A stretch of DNA of 10,495 bases. Source: Candidatus Kuenenia stuttgartensis (GTDB lineage: Bacteria; Planctomycetota; UBA1135; UBA2386). Every line of letters begins with the position of its first letter. Position 1 is the stretch's first letter. A model generated the notes under the pieces. That model ran no database searches. It was not told the origin of the DNA and saw only the letters and a list, made by a program, of their open reading frames with translations. Position numbers and translations under genes: made by a program. Location of the stretch: assembly GCA_945861365.1 (NCBI GenBank), contig CAMAUH010000106.1, forward strand, positions 1 to 10,495. Reading direction: 5' to 3'. Positions 1 to 6,723 of this stretch are shown piece after piece.

Positions 1-433
1 GGAGCACTTCCTGCGCAGTGCGGGCAAACGCGGCGGCAAGGCGCCGCGGCTCGATCGCCAGGCGTTGCGCCAACTCGAGGCGTACGCGTGGCCCGGCAAC
101 GTGCGCGAACTGCAGAACGCGATGGAGCGCGCGCGCATCGTCGCGGCGGATGGGGCGCTGCGCTTCGACGGGCTCGGTGCTGTGGCGGAGCGGCCGGGTG
201 CTGCGAAGCGCAAGGTCGCGGCCCAGCCGGCTGCCGCACCGGAGGCGGTCAAGACGCGCGAGCAGCTGCGCAACGAGGAGCGCGCCAACCTGGAGGCGGC
301 GCTCCTGGCGGCCGGTGGCAAGGTGTTCGGCCCCGGCGGTGCCGCGCAGTTGCTGGGCATGAAGCCGACGACGCTGGCGTCGCGCCTGAAGGTGCTCGGC
401 ATCGTGCGTCGCCGCGGCAGTGGCGCTTCCTGA
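1..433 (+). CDS. sigma-54-dependent transcriptional activator, C-terminal fragment (5' end outside window)
   Basis: Open from the left edge in frame 2 to TGA at 431-433, giving the last 143 residues. The fragment begins at the end of a sigma-54-interaction AAA+ domain. It contains YAWPGNVRELQN (fragment residues 28-39), the conserved WPGNVREL signature that carries the sensor-II arginine. An Ala/Pro-rich linker follows (about 60-85). Residues about 95-134 form a Fis-type helix-turn-helix ending in GPGGAAQLLGMKPTTLASRL, the form common in FhlA/NorR-like and NtrC-family activators. Such proteins bind upstream enhancers and use ATP to open sigma-54 RNA polymerase promoters. The input domain lies outside the window, so the signal sensed is unknown. 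The gene converges on the malic enzyme gene with three bases between the stops. Any role in controlling the nearby genes is inference. Confidence 0.9.
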   Translation, partial: EHFLRSAGKRGGKAPRLDRQALRQLEAYAWPGNVRELQNAMERARIVAADGALRFDGLGAVAERPGAAKRKVAAQPAAAPEAVKTREQLRNEERANLEAALLAAGGKVFGPGGAAQLLGMKPTTLASRLKVLGIVRRRGSGAS

Positions 434-447
434 CGATCAGTCGTCGT
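430..447. other. small inverted repeat between convergent stop codons
   Basis: GACGA (432-436), loop TCAG, TCGTC (441-445) form a perfect 5-bp stem exactly across the two convergent stop codons. There is no T-run on either side, so it does not look like a classical intrinsic terminator. It is the only dyad I see at this convergent junction. It could act weakly in both directions or be chance in G+C-rich DNA. Confidence 0.25.
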
Positions 448-2164
448 CGCCGTGATGGGCCGCCGCCGGCACGACCGGCACGTAGCCCGGATCCCACATC
501 GCCTCGCGCACCAACGACTCGACGTCCGCCGCCGGCACGCGCCGACCGAGGTCGGTCTCGCTGGCGTGGCGAACGACCGCGCACGCGATCGCGAAGCTGG
601 CGGCGCGCAAGTCGCTCTGGTTAGGGAACAGCGCGCCGGCCGCGAGCCGTTCTGCCGACACCGAGCGCGCCAGCGTGGCGGCGGCGACGTGGAACATCTC
701 GGTGGTGATCTCGCGCGCTTCGGCGATCGCGGCGCCGAGGCCGACACCGGGGAAGATGAACACGTTGTTCGACTGGCCGATCACGTGCCGCTGGCCGTCG
801 AGCACGACGTCGTCGAACGGGCTGCCGGTGGCGACGAGCGCGCGGCCGCCGGTCCAGCGCAGCGCCTGTTCGGGCGTGCATTCGGCCTTGCTGGTCGGGT
901 TCGACAGCGGCAGCACGACCGGGCGCTGCACGTGCTGCGCCATCGCCGCGAGCATCGGTTCGGTGAACGTGCCGGCGCGCGCGGTGGCGCCGACCAGCAC
1001 CGTCGGCTTCAGCGCGTGGATCACGTCGACCGGCGAATGCGTGCGGGCGGGATCGAGGCCGAGTTCGCGCATCGTCGCCAGCGGCATCGCCAGCTCGCGC
1101 TTGTGCGGTTCGTCGATCGCCTGCCCTTCGTGCAGCAGGCCGCTGCTGTCGAATGTGGCCATCGCGCCGCGGATGCGCGCGTCGTCGGCGCCGTCGGCGC
1201 GCATCGCCAGTGCGGTCAGCCGCGCGATGCCGGTGCAGGCCGCGCCGGCGCCGAGGAACAGCACGCGCTGGTCGGCCATGCGTTGCTGCGTGACGCGCAG
1301 TGCCGCGAGCATGCCGGCGACCGTGACGCTGGCGGTGCCCTGGATGTCGTCGTTGAACGACGGGAGGCGGCGCCGGTAGCGCTCGAGCAGCGTGAACGCG
1401 CGGTCCTTGTGGAAGTCCTCCCACTGCAGGATCGCCCGCGGGAACACGTCGCGCACGGCGCGCACGAAGGCCTCGACGAAGTCGTCGTAGGCGCGGCCGC
1501 GCAGCCGCTTGTGCGGGTAGCCGAGGTAGAGCGGGTCGGCGAGCAGTTCGGGATTGTCGGTGCCGACGTCGAGGCTGATCGCGAGGCACTTCGACGGGTG
1601 CAGGCCGGCCCCCGCGACGTACAGCGCCAGCTTGCCGATCGGGATGCCCATGCCGCCGCAACCCTGGTCGCCGAGGCCGAGGATGCGTTCGTTGTCGGTC
1701 GCGACGATCAGCCGGATGTCCTGGAACGGCGCGTTGCGCAGCACGGCCGGGATGTCGTGCACGTCGTCCGGCGTGATCCACAGGCCGCGCGCGTTGCGGT
1801 AGATCTGGCTCCACTTCTGGCACGCCTCGCCGACGGTCGGCGTGTAGACGATCGGCATCAGCTCGGCGACGTGGTCGATCAGCACGCGGTAGAACAGCAC
1901 CTCGTTGCGGTCGTGCAGGCTCGCCATGCCGATGTAGCGCTCGAGCGGGCTCGCCTTGGCGCGGATCTGCGCGATCGCCGCGGTGGCCTGCTCCGCCAGC
2001 GTCGTCACGCGATGCGGCAGCATGCCGCGCAGGCGCAGCCGGTCGCGATGTGCGCGGTCGAACGACGTGCTCTGGTTCGTCGACGGGTTGTGCAGCAACC
2101 ACACGCCCGCCTTGCGCGTCTCGATGTGGTCGGGGCCGGCGAGGTCGTGGTCGTGATGGTTCAT
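437..2164 (-). CDS. malic enzyme (oxaloacetate-decarboxylating malate dehydrogenase), SfcA/MaeA-like
   Basis: A 575-residue cytosolic enzyme converting L-malate + NAD(P)+ to pyruvate + CO2 + NAD(P)H, close in length to E. coli SfcA/MaeA. Family motifs appear in order: MPIVYTPTVGEACQKW (from 103) with catalytic Tyr107; the GDQGCGGMGIPIGK block ending in general-base Lys178; QWEDF with metal ligands Glu249 and Asp250; FNDDIQGT with the third metal ligand Asp273; nucleotide-binding GAGAACTGIARL (305-316); PLSNPTSKAECTPEQA (419-434) and SNNVFIFPGVGLG (465-477). The Tyr107-Lys178 spacing of 71 matches human ME2 (Tyr112-Lys183). Cofactor preference is unsettled, because the residue after the beta-2 Asp (Asp339) is Ser340, as in NADP enzymes, rather than the Lys of human ME2. 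ATG at 2162-2164 overlaps the upstream gene's TGA (ATGA). No Shine-Dalgarno sequence is visible, so coupled translation is likely. The reading frame stays open further upstream but loses all family resemblance there, which supports this start. Confidence 0.95.
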   Translation of the reverse strand: MNHHDHDLAGPDHIETRKAGVWLLHNPSTNQSTSFDRAHRDRLRLRGMLPHRVTTLAEQATAAIAQIRAKASPLERYIGMASLHDRNEVLFYRVLIDHVAELMPIVYTPTVGEACQKWSQIYRNARGLWITPDDVHDIPAVLRNAPFQDIRLIVATDNERILGLGDQGCGGMGIPIGKLALYVAGAGLHPSKCLAISLDVGTDNPELLADPLYLGYPHKRLRGRAYDDFVEAFVRAVRDVFPRAILQWEDFHKDRAFTLLERYRRRLPSFNDDIQGTASVTVAGMLAALRVTQQRMADQRVLFLGAGAACTGIARLTALAMRADGADDARIRGAMATFDSSGLLHEGQAIDEPHKRELAMPLATMRELGLDPARTHSPVDVIHALKPTVLVGATARAGTFTEPMLAAMAQHVQRPVVLPLSNPTSKAECTPEQALRWTGGRALVATGSPFDDVVLDGQRHVIGQSNNVFIFPGVGLGAAIAEAREITTEMFHVAAATLARSVSAERLAAGALFPNQSDLRAASFAIACAVVRHASETDLGRRVPAADVESLVREAMWDPGYVPVVPAAAHHGDDD

Positions 2165-3381
2165 GGTGTGGGTGGGGCGGGGCGGCAGCGGCGGCCCCAC
2201 GCGATGCCGAGCGCGAGCGTGGCGAGCACGGCAGCGCCGTAGGCGGCGAAGGTCCACGGCCGCAGCGGGATCACCTTCGGCACGATGTCGAGCGCCTTCT
2301 CGGCGCGCAGCTGCAGGTTGCCGTCTGGGCCGACCTCGTACATCACCTGGATGCCGACATCGAGGAAGACCTGGGCCTGCTGCTTGATGGCGAACGCGCT
2401 GGCGACGCCGAATGCGAGCACGAGCCAGGCGCCGCCCCGCAGTTGGAACAGTCGCAGGCCGGCGAGCATCACCGGCACGAACATGAAGCAGGTGAAGCGG
2501 TAGACGTCGTGGGCAACGCCGAAGATCGCGTGCAGGCAGGCCACGTACAGCAGCAGCGGCAGCGCCGCGCGACGCCAGCCGTCGGCCGAGGCGTGCCACA
2601 CGATCACGAGCGGCCACAGCCCGAACCAGATGAAGGTCGACAGCACGTTGAGGATGGCGAGTCCCAGCGTGCCGACGGGGAAGTACTTCTTCATCTCGAG
2701 GTAGTAGCCCATCGACATCGCCACCTGGGCCTGCTCCGGCGTCAGCTGGTTGCCGACGTGGTAGCGCCACGCGACATAGAGCCCCGCAACCACGGCGGCG
2801 CCGACCACATCGTGCTGCCAACGCGCCTGCCCGTGCTGGTAGCGCCACCACAGCAGCCACGGCCAGAAGAAGAAGATCTGCTCGTGGTGCATGACGTTGC
2901 AGAACATCAGCGTCCAGAACAGCGCCGGGCGGCGGCTCGCGATCATGCTGCCGAGCAACAGCGCGAACGTGATCGGCTCCGGGTAGCCGACGTGCCCCTT
3001 GTAGATCTGCACCGTGCCGGTGAACGAGATCGCGGCGGTCAGCAGCAGTGCCTGCCACAGGCGCGCGCCGAGCAGCGAGCAGCTCGCGAACAGCACCGCG
3101 ATGAACAGCACCGTGCACGCGTGGGCGAACTGCCAGTAGGGAACGGCGCCGCCGAACCAGTGCGCCACTTCGTCGACGCCGCGGCCGAGCAGCGGTGCCA
3201 GGATCCGGTGCGGGAACCTGCCGACGTAGCCGGACAGGTTCTCCGCCATCGCCGCGTACTCGGTGCCGAAGTTCAGCGTGGTCGCTGCCGGGGGTTCCGT
3301 CAGGTTGGTCAGCCAGAACAGTGCGATGCCGACCAGGACGGCAAGAGGCCACAGCAGGGCGGGAGGGAGTGGGCGTGGCAT
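2161..3381 (-). CDS. multi-pass integral membrane protein of unknown function, coupled to malic enzyme
   Basis: 406 residues, not recognised as a named family. About 10-11 hydrophobic segments are visible, roughly at 9-25, 84-104, 108-122, 135-149, 153-179, 192-206, 235-262, 273-290, 294-312, 318-334 and 377-396. The first loop (about 26-83) holds TEYAAMAENLSGYVGRFPHR followed by ILAPLLGR. Residues 161-168 read CNVMHHEQ at the start of an aromatic-rich segment (FFFWPWLLWW). A polar loop at about 335-376 precedes the last segment. The pattern of a first extracytoplasmic loop with charged and aromatic residues, then many helices, recalls GT-C-like polytopic enzymes or uncharacterised membrane families, but no diagnostic catalytic motif was recognised. 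Start ATG at 3379-3381 has no evident Shine-Dalgarno sequence. The stop overlaps the malic enzyme start by 4 bases, so the two are probably co-translated. A transport or envelope role is only a guess. Confidence 0.8.
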   Translation of the reverse strand: MPRPLPPALLWPLAVLVGIALFWLTNLTEPPAATTLNFGTEYAAMAENLSGYVGRFPHRILAPLLGRGVDEVAHWFGGAVPYWQFAHACTVLFIAVLFASCSLLGARLWQALLLTAAISFTGTVQIYKGHVGYPEPITFALLLGSMIASRRPALFWTLMFCNVMHHEQIFFFWPWLLWWRYQHGQARWQHDVVGAAVVAGLYVAWRYHVGNQLTPEQAQVAMSMGYYLEMKKYFPVGTLGLAILNVLSTFIWFGLWPLVIVWHASADGWRRAALPLLLYVACLHAIFGVAHDVYRFTCFMFVPVMLAGLRLFQLRGGAWLVLAFGVASAFAIKQQAQVFLDVGIQVMYEVGPDGNLQLRAEKALDIVPKVIPLRPWTFAAYGAAVLATLALGIAWGRRCRPAPPTP

Positions 3382-3451
3382 GCGCGAGTCGGCGCAGCAT
3401 AGGCCAGCGGTGCGGCGGCGCGACGGCGCTGGCGCGGCGGCGTGCGAAGGC
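3382..3451. other. 70-base gap with a 7-bp inverted repeat
   Basis: This gap lies between the TauE/SafE-like gene stop and the next minus-strand gene. It contains GCCAGCG (3403-3409) and its exact inverse CGCTGGC (3427-3433), separated by 17 bases. No T-run follows on the minus strand. It may be a weak transcription pause or attenuator, or chance. I could not find a convincing promoter here. Confidence 0.3.
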
Positions 3452-4093
3452 TCAGTGGCAGCAGGACTCGCCGTTCAGGCTGACGATGCCGCGCCACACC
3501 AGCGTGCCCGCCGCGAGCCACAGCGCCGCCAGCTGCATGATGCGCAGCGGCCGCGGGCCGAAGCGCTGGGCTAGCCGGCCGACCTGCGTCTGCGCCAGCA
3601 GCAGCAGCGGCAGCGAGCCGAGCGCGAAGCCGAGCATCACGCCGCCGCCGTCGAGCGCCGAACCGGCGAGTGCGGCACCGCTGCACGCGGCCCACAGCAG
3701 ACCGCACGGCAGCAGCGGCGTGAACACGCCGAGCAGGCCCGCGCGCACCGCCGGCGAAAACGTTCGCGTGCGCGCCATCGCGCGCTGCATCAGCTTGCCG
3801 AGGCCCGGGATCGCCAGTGCGCCGCGTTCGCCGAGCGACGCGAGCACGATCAAGCCAGCGGCGAGCACGAACGCGACCCACGCCGAAGGAGTGCGCAGCT
3901 CGCTGGTCCCGAGTGCGCAGCCGAGCCCACCCATCCCTACGCCGACTGCCCCATACGAGAGGCTTCGCCCTAGGTGGTAGTTCAGAGCGCCACTGGCCCC
4001 ACCCTGGAAGGCCAGTGCGAGTGGGCCGCACATGCACGCGCAGTGCAGCGAGTTGGCCGCACCGAAGATGAAAGAATCGAACCAGGGTGTCAT
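3452..4093 (-). CDS. sulfite exporter TauE/SafE-like (DsbD_2 / cytochrome c biogenesis-type) membrane protein
   Basis: 213 residues from ATG at 4091-4093. An in-frame start further upstream (4207) would add a basic, non-conserved stretch, so the later start is preferred. The N-terminus GAANSLHCACMCGPLALAF (11-29) is the hallmark of this small six-helix family (usually SLHCxGMCGx). A second hallmark, TPLLPCGLLW, contains Cys130. Hydrophobic segments lie near 8-30, 48-62, 72-88, 118-145, 150-168 and 187-203. The protein ends in GESCCH, a Cys-Cys-His tail that could bind a metal. Members of this family often sit in or beside cbb3 oxidase clusters, and the DsbD-like cysteines suggest thiol or metal (copper) handling in the inner membrane. 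The database name 'sulfite exporter' should not be read as a proven function. The gene is divergent from ccoI, with near-abutting start codons. Confidence 0.85.
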   Translation of the reverse strand: MTPWFDSFIFGAANSLHCACMCGPLALAFQGGASGALNYHLGRSLSYGAVGVGMGGLGCALGTSELRTPSAWVAFVLAAGLIVLASLGERGALAIPGLGKLMQRAMARTRTFSPAVRAGLLGVFTPLLPCGLLWAACSGAALAGSALDGGGVMLGFALGSLPLLLLAQTQVGRLAQRFGPRPLRIMQLAALWLAAGTLVWRGIVSLNGESCCH

Positions 4094-4198
4094 TGCGTGA
4101 ACGTGAGGCTCCGAACGGCAGTCTCTGCGACGGAATTGCCGTCGCGCCCCCGCAGCAGTGCGGAGGTCGCGACGCGGGACGCGAAGGGAGACGGCCGG
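4094..4198. promoter_or_regulatory. probable divergent control region between TauE/SafE-like gene and ccoI
   Basis: The two divergent genes need promoters, but the start codons may be only 3 bases apart (4093 and 4097). Control signals must therefore lie within the first codons, or the ccoI start is later. G+C at third positions appears lower around 3900-4260 than in flanking coding DNA. An inverted repeat is present: ACGGCA (4115-4120) and TGCCGT (4137-4142), with a 16-base spacer. No FNR/Anr box (TTGAT-N4-ATCAA) and no clear sigma-54 -24/-12 element were seen. Placement of the promoters is inference from gene orientation. Confidence 0.35.
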
Positions 4199-6514
4199 TG
4201 TTCGCACTGTGGCCTATCAGTGCCGGACGAAAGGCGTAGTTCGCCCTTTTGTTGCACTGGCTGCGAAGCGGTCGCCGGCCTGCTGCAGCAGGAAGGCCTG
4301 ACGCGCTTCTACGACCTCGGTGGTCGCGCGACCGGCGCCGTCGGCACCGTGCCGCGCGTGCAGCCGCTCGATTGGCTCGCCGAAGCCATGGCGCACGCGA
4401 CGCATGGCGACACCGTGCGGCTCGTGCTCGACGTGCAGGGCCTGCGCTGCGCGGCGTGCGTGTGGCTGCTGCAGACGGTGTGGCAGCGGCAGGCGGGCGC
4501 GATCGACCTGCGCATCGCGCCGTCGCTCGGTCAGGCGACGTTGGTCGCCCGCGCCGGCAGCGAGGCCGTGCAGTCGTTCCTGACGATCGCCGCGCGCCTC
4601 GGCTATCCGATGGCGCCGGTGAGCCGCAAGCTGGTGCGCGACACCGGGCTCTTGGTGCGCCTCGGCATCTGCGTCGCCATCGCGATGAACGCGATGATCC
4701 TCGCGGTCAGCCTCTACTTCGGCCTCGACACGGCGACCGTCGACACGTCGCTGCGCACGCTGTTCGAGCACGTGCTGTGCGGACTCGGCACCGTCAGCGT
4801 GCTGGTCGGCGGCCCCGTGTTCTTCCGCGCCGCGTGGGCCGGGCTGCGCGTCGGCGTCGTGCACATGGACCTGCCGATCTCGCTCGGCCTGCTGCTGGCG
4901 TGGGCCGGCTCGGTGCACGGCCACCTGACCGGCGGGCCGACCTACTTCGACACCGTCGCAATCTTCATCGCGTTCATGCTCGGCGGCCGGTTCCTGCAGC
5001 AGCGCACGCTGGCGCAGAGCCGCGACCAGGTGCTGGCCGACGACGGTGTCGAACACCTGCGCGCGCGGCGGCTGCAGGACGGCGAAGTGCAGGTCACGCC
5101 GGTGGCGCAGCTGGCCGTCGGCGACGAGCTGCTGCTGGCGCCCGGCGATCTCGTGCCGGTGAAGGCGACGCTGCTCGATGCGGCGGGCACCTTCTCGCTC
5201 GACTGGATCAACGGGGAGAGCGAGCCGCGCGCGTTCGCGGTCGGCGACGAAGTGCCGGCGGGGGCATTCCACGCCGGCGCCGGTGCCGTGCGTGTGCGAG
5301 CGGTCGCGGGCTACCTCGAGTCGGGCCTGGCGCAGCTGCTGGTGCAGGATCCGATCGATCGCGAGGACACGCAGGGCCGGGTGCGCTTCTGGCACCTGCT
5401 GAACCGCAACTACGCGGTCGGCGTGCTGCTCGCCGCGACGTTCGGCGGCCTGCTGTGGGCGCTGCTCGATCCGAGCCGCGCGTTGCCGGTCGCGATCTCG
5501 GTGCTGGTGATCACGTGCCCGTGTGCGATGGGCATCGCGACGCCGCTCGCCTTCCACCTGGCGCTGGCGCGGCTGCGTCGGCTCGGTGTGTTCGTGCGCA
5601 CGCGCAGCCTGCTCGACAAGGTGCGCTGCGTGCGCAAGGTCGTGTTCGACAAGACCGGCACGGTGACGTTCGGCGGCCTGCGCGCGAACGTGGTCGGCGA
5701 AGTTCCAGCCGTGGCGCTGCCGGTGCTGGCGACGATGGCGGCCTCGAGCAACCACCCGGTCAGCCTGGCCGTGCTGCAGGCGCTGCCGCGCACGCCGTTC
5801 ACGCCGGGTCTGGCGATCGACGAAGTGGCGGGCCAGGGCCTGCAGTGCCGCCATGAAGGGGCGCTGTGGCGCTTCGGCAGCCTGGCGTTCTGTGGCCTCG
5901 GGCGCGCCGGCGAACAACGCGAATGCGCGTTGGCGCGCGATGGCGTCGAGGTGGCGCGCTTCCGCCTCGAAGAGGACTTCCGCGCCGGTGCCGCCGACGA
6001 GATCGCGGCGCTGCAGGCGCGCGGCCTCGAAGTGCACCTGCTGTCCGGCGACCGCGCCGACCGCGTCGTGCGTGCGGCCGCTTCGCTCGGGGTGCCGACC
6101 GATCGCGCCCACGGTGACATGCAGCCAGCCGACAAGGCCGCCGCGATCGAACGGCTCGACGGCAGCACGGTGATGATGGTCGGCGACGGCCTCAACGACG
6201 CGCCGGCCTTCGCCGCCGCGTTCTGCGCCGGAACGCCGGCGATGGACCGCCCGGTGCTGCCCGCGCGCGCCGACTTCTGCTTCCGCGGCGCGCAGTCCGG
6301 TGCGGTGCGTTCGCTGTTCGAAGTGGCCGACCTGCACGCGCGGGTCGTGCGCACCAACCTCGCGATGGCGCTCGTCTACAACGCGACGACGCTGGTCCTC
6401 TGCTTCCTGGCGGCGATGACGCCGGTGCTGTGCGCCGTGCTGATGCCGATCAGTTCCGCCGCGTTGGTGTTGCACACGAGCGTGCGCCTGTGCCGCTCCG
6501 GGAGGCTCGCATGA
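4097..6514 (+). CDS. ccoI: cbb3 oxidase copper-exporting P1B-type ATPase CcoI/FixI
   Basis: About 805 residues; pumps Cu(I) across the inner membrane for assembly of the cbb3 haem-copper site. From GTG 4097: an N-terminal Cys domain with CSHCG (35-39) and FCCTGC (51-56), typical of FixI-type ATPases; a heavy-metal-associated domain with CAAC (118-121); membrane helices from about 185; actuator loop INGESEP (371-377), where Asn replaces the usual Thr of TGE; the transmembrane metal site CPC (474-476); phosphorylation motif DKTGT (518-522, acceptor Asp518); NHP (552-554) in the nucleotide domain; GDGLND (696-701); and C-terminal YN (761-762) with MPISS (783-787). Start choice is uncertain: GTG 4097 (AGGGTG 7 bases upstream), GTG 4103 and TTG 4136 are all in frame before the first conserved Cys. 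TGA 6512-6514 overlaps the ccoS ATG. Confidence 0.93.
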   Translation: MNVRLRTAVSATELPSRPRSSAEVATRDAKGDGRCSHCGLSVPDERRSSPFCCTGCEAVAGLLQQEGLTRFYDLGGRATGAVGTVPRVQPLDWLAEAMAHATHGDTVRLVLDVQGLRCAACVWLLQTVWQRQAGAIDLRIAPSLGQATLVARAGSEAVQSFLTIAARLGYPMAPVSRKLVRDTGLLVRLGICVAIAMNAMILAVSLYFGLDTATVDTSLRTLFEHVLCGLGTVSVLVGGPVFFRAAWAGLRVGVVHMDLPISLGLLLAWAGSVHGHLTGGPTYFDTVAIFIAFMLGGRFLQQRTLAQSRDQVLADDGVEHLRARRLQDGEVQVTPVAQLAVGDELLLAPGDLVPVKATLLDAAGTFSLDWINGESEPRAFAVGDEVPAGAFHAGAGAVRVRAVAGYLESGLAQLLVQDPIDREDTQGRVRFWHLLNRNYAVGVLLAATFGGLLWALLDPSRALPVAISVLVITCPCAMGIATPLAFHLALARLRRLGVFVRTRSLLDKVRCVRKVVFDKTGTVTFGGLRANVVGEVPAVALPVLATMAASSNHPVSLAVLQALPRTPFTPGLAIDEVAGQGLQCRHEGALWRFGSLAFCGLGRAGEQRECALARDGVEVARFRLEEDFRAGAADEIAALQARGLEVHLLSGDRADRVVRAAASLGVPTDRAHGDMQPADKAAAIERLDGSTVMMVGDGLNDAPAFAAAFCAGTPAMDRPVLPARADFCFRGAQSGAVRSLFEVADLHARVVRTNLAMALVYNATTLVLCFLAAMTPVLCAVLMPISSAALVLHTSVRLCRSGRLA
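6500..6505 (+). promoter_or_regulatory. ribosome binding site of ccoS
   Basis: GGGAGG lies 5 bases before the ATG at 6511, inside the end of ccoI. It supports both the ccoS start and translation directly coupled to ccoI. Confidence 0.7.
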
Positions 6515-6723
6515 GCATCGTGCCGCTGTTGTTGCTGTGCAGCCTGGTGCTCGCCGCCGGCTCTCTCGTGCTGTTCGTGTGGTCGTGCAAGCAAGGCGAC
6601 TGCCACGAAGCCGACCGTCTCTGCCTCCTGCCGCTCGAGGACGACATCCCTGTCGCGCTGCCCGAGCTGCCCACCCCTGTCATTCCAGAAACCTCCCCAA
6701 TCGAGGGTCCTCGTCATGCATGA
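6511..6723 (+). CDS. ccoS: cbb3 oxidase maturation protein CcoS (divergent, Cys-containing)
   Basis: 70 residues with one N-terminal membrane helix (about 3-25), then FVWSCKQGDCHEADRLCLLP and LEDD (22-45), and a Pro-rich tail (51-70). CcoS is a small membrane protein needed for haem and copper insertion into the oxidase. The arrangement of helix, F-W, a basic residue plus Gly, acidic residues and a terminal (L)xDD block matches the CcoS pattern, as does its place directly after ccoI. The usual GQFDD is replaced by GDCHEAD, and four Cys (10, 26, 31, 38) and one His (32) are present, which is unusual for the family. The start overlaps the ccoI stop by 4 bases, and the 3' end overlaps ccoNO by 8 bases. 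Identification rests on context plus topology more than on strong motif identity. Confidence 0.8.
   Translation: MSIVPLLLLCSLVLAAGSLVLFVWSCKQGDCHEADRLCLLPLEDDIPVALPELPTPVIPETSPIEGPRHA
6703..6707 (+). promoter_or_regulatory. ribosome binding site of ccoNO
   Basis: GAGGG sits 8 bases before ATG 6716, within the ccoS coding end. It supports ATG 6716 as the true start despite the 8-base overlap with ccoS. Confidence 0.6.

Noticed and set aside
452..2242. Long plus-strand open frame opposite the malic enzyme
   Set aside because: No domain and biased composition; the opposite strand encodes an intact malic enzyme.
2165..3400. N-terminal extension of the malic enzyme frame (possible large fusion protein)
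   Set aside because: The extension is Arg/Ala-rich without family resemblance and overlaps the membrane protein gene in another frame. Conserved malic enzyme sequence starts after ATG 2162-2164.
3403..3433. Rho-independent terminator at the 7-bp inverted repeat
   Set aside because: The loop is 17 bases and no T-run follows, so it is recorded only as an inverted repeat.
4094..4207. Longer N-terminus for the TauE/SafE-like protein (start at 4207)
   Set aside because: The added 38 residues are basic, without a membrane segment or conserved motif, and would overlap the ccoI 5' end. The family hallmark begins just after the ATG at 4093.
4184..4239. AAGGGAG (4184-4190) followed by GTG at 4198, which looks like a good start signal for ccoI
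   Set aside because: GTG 4198 is out of frame with ccoI and its frame stops after 13 codons. A frameshift could rescue it, but the in-frame GTG and TTG codons upstream make this unnecessary.
4217..6475. Long minus-strand open frame opposite ccoI
   Set aside because: Low-complexity Arg/His/Gln-rich translation with no motif, fully antisense to a P-type ATPase with all catalytic motifs.
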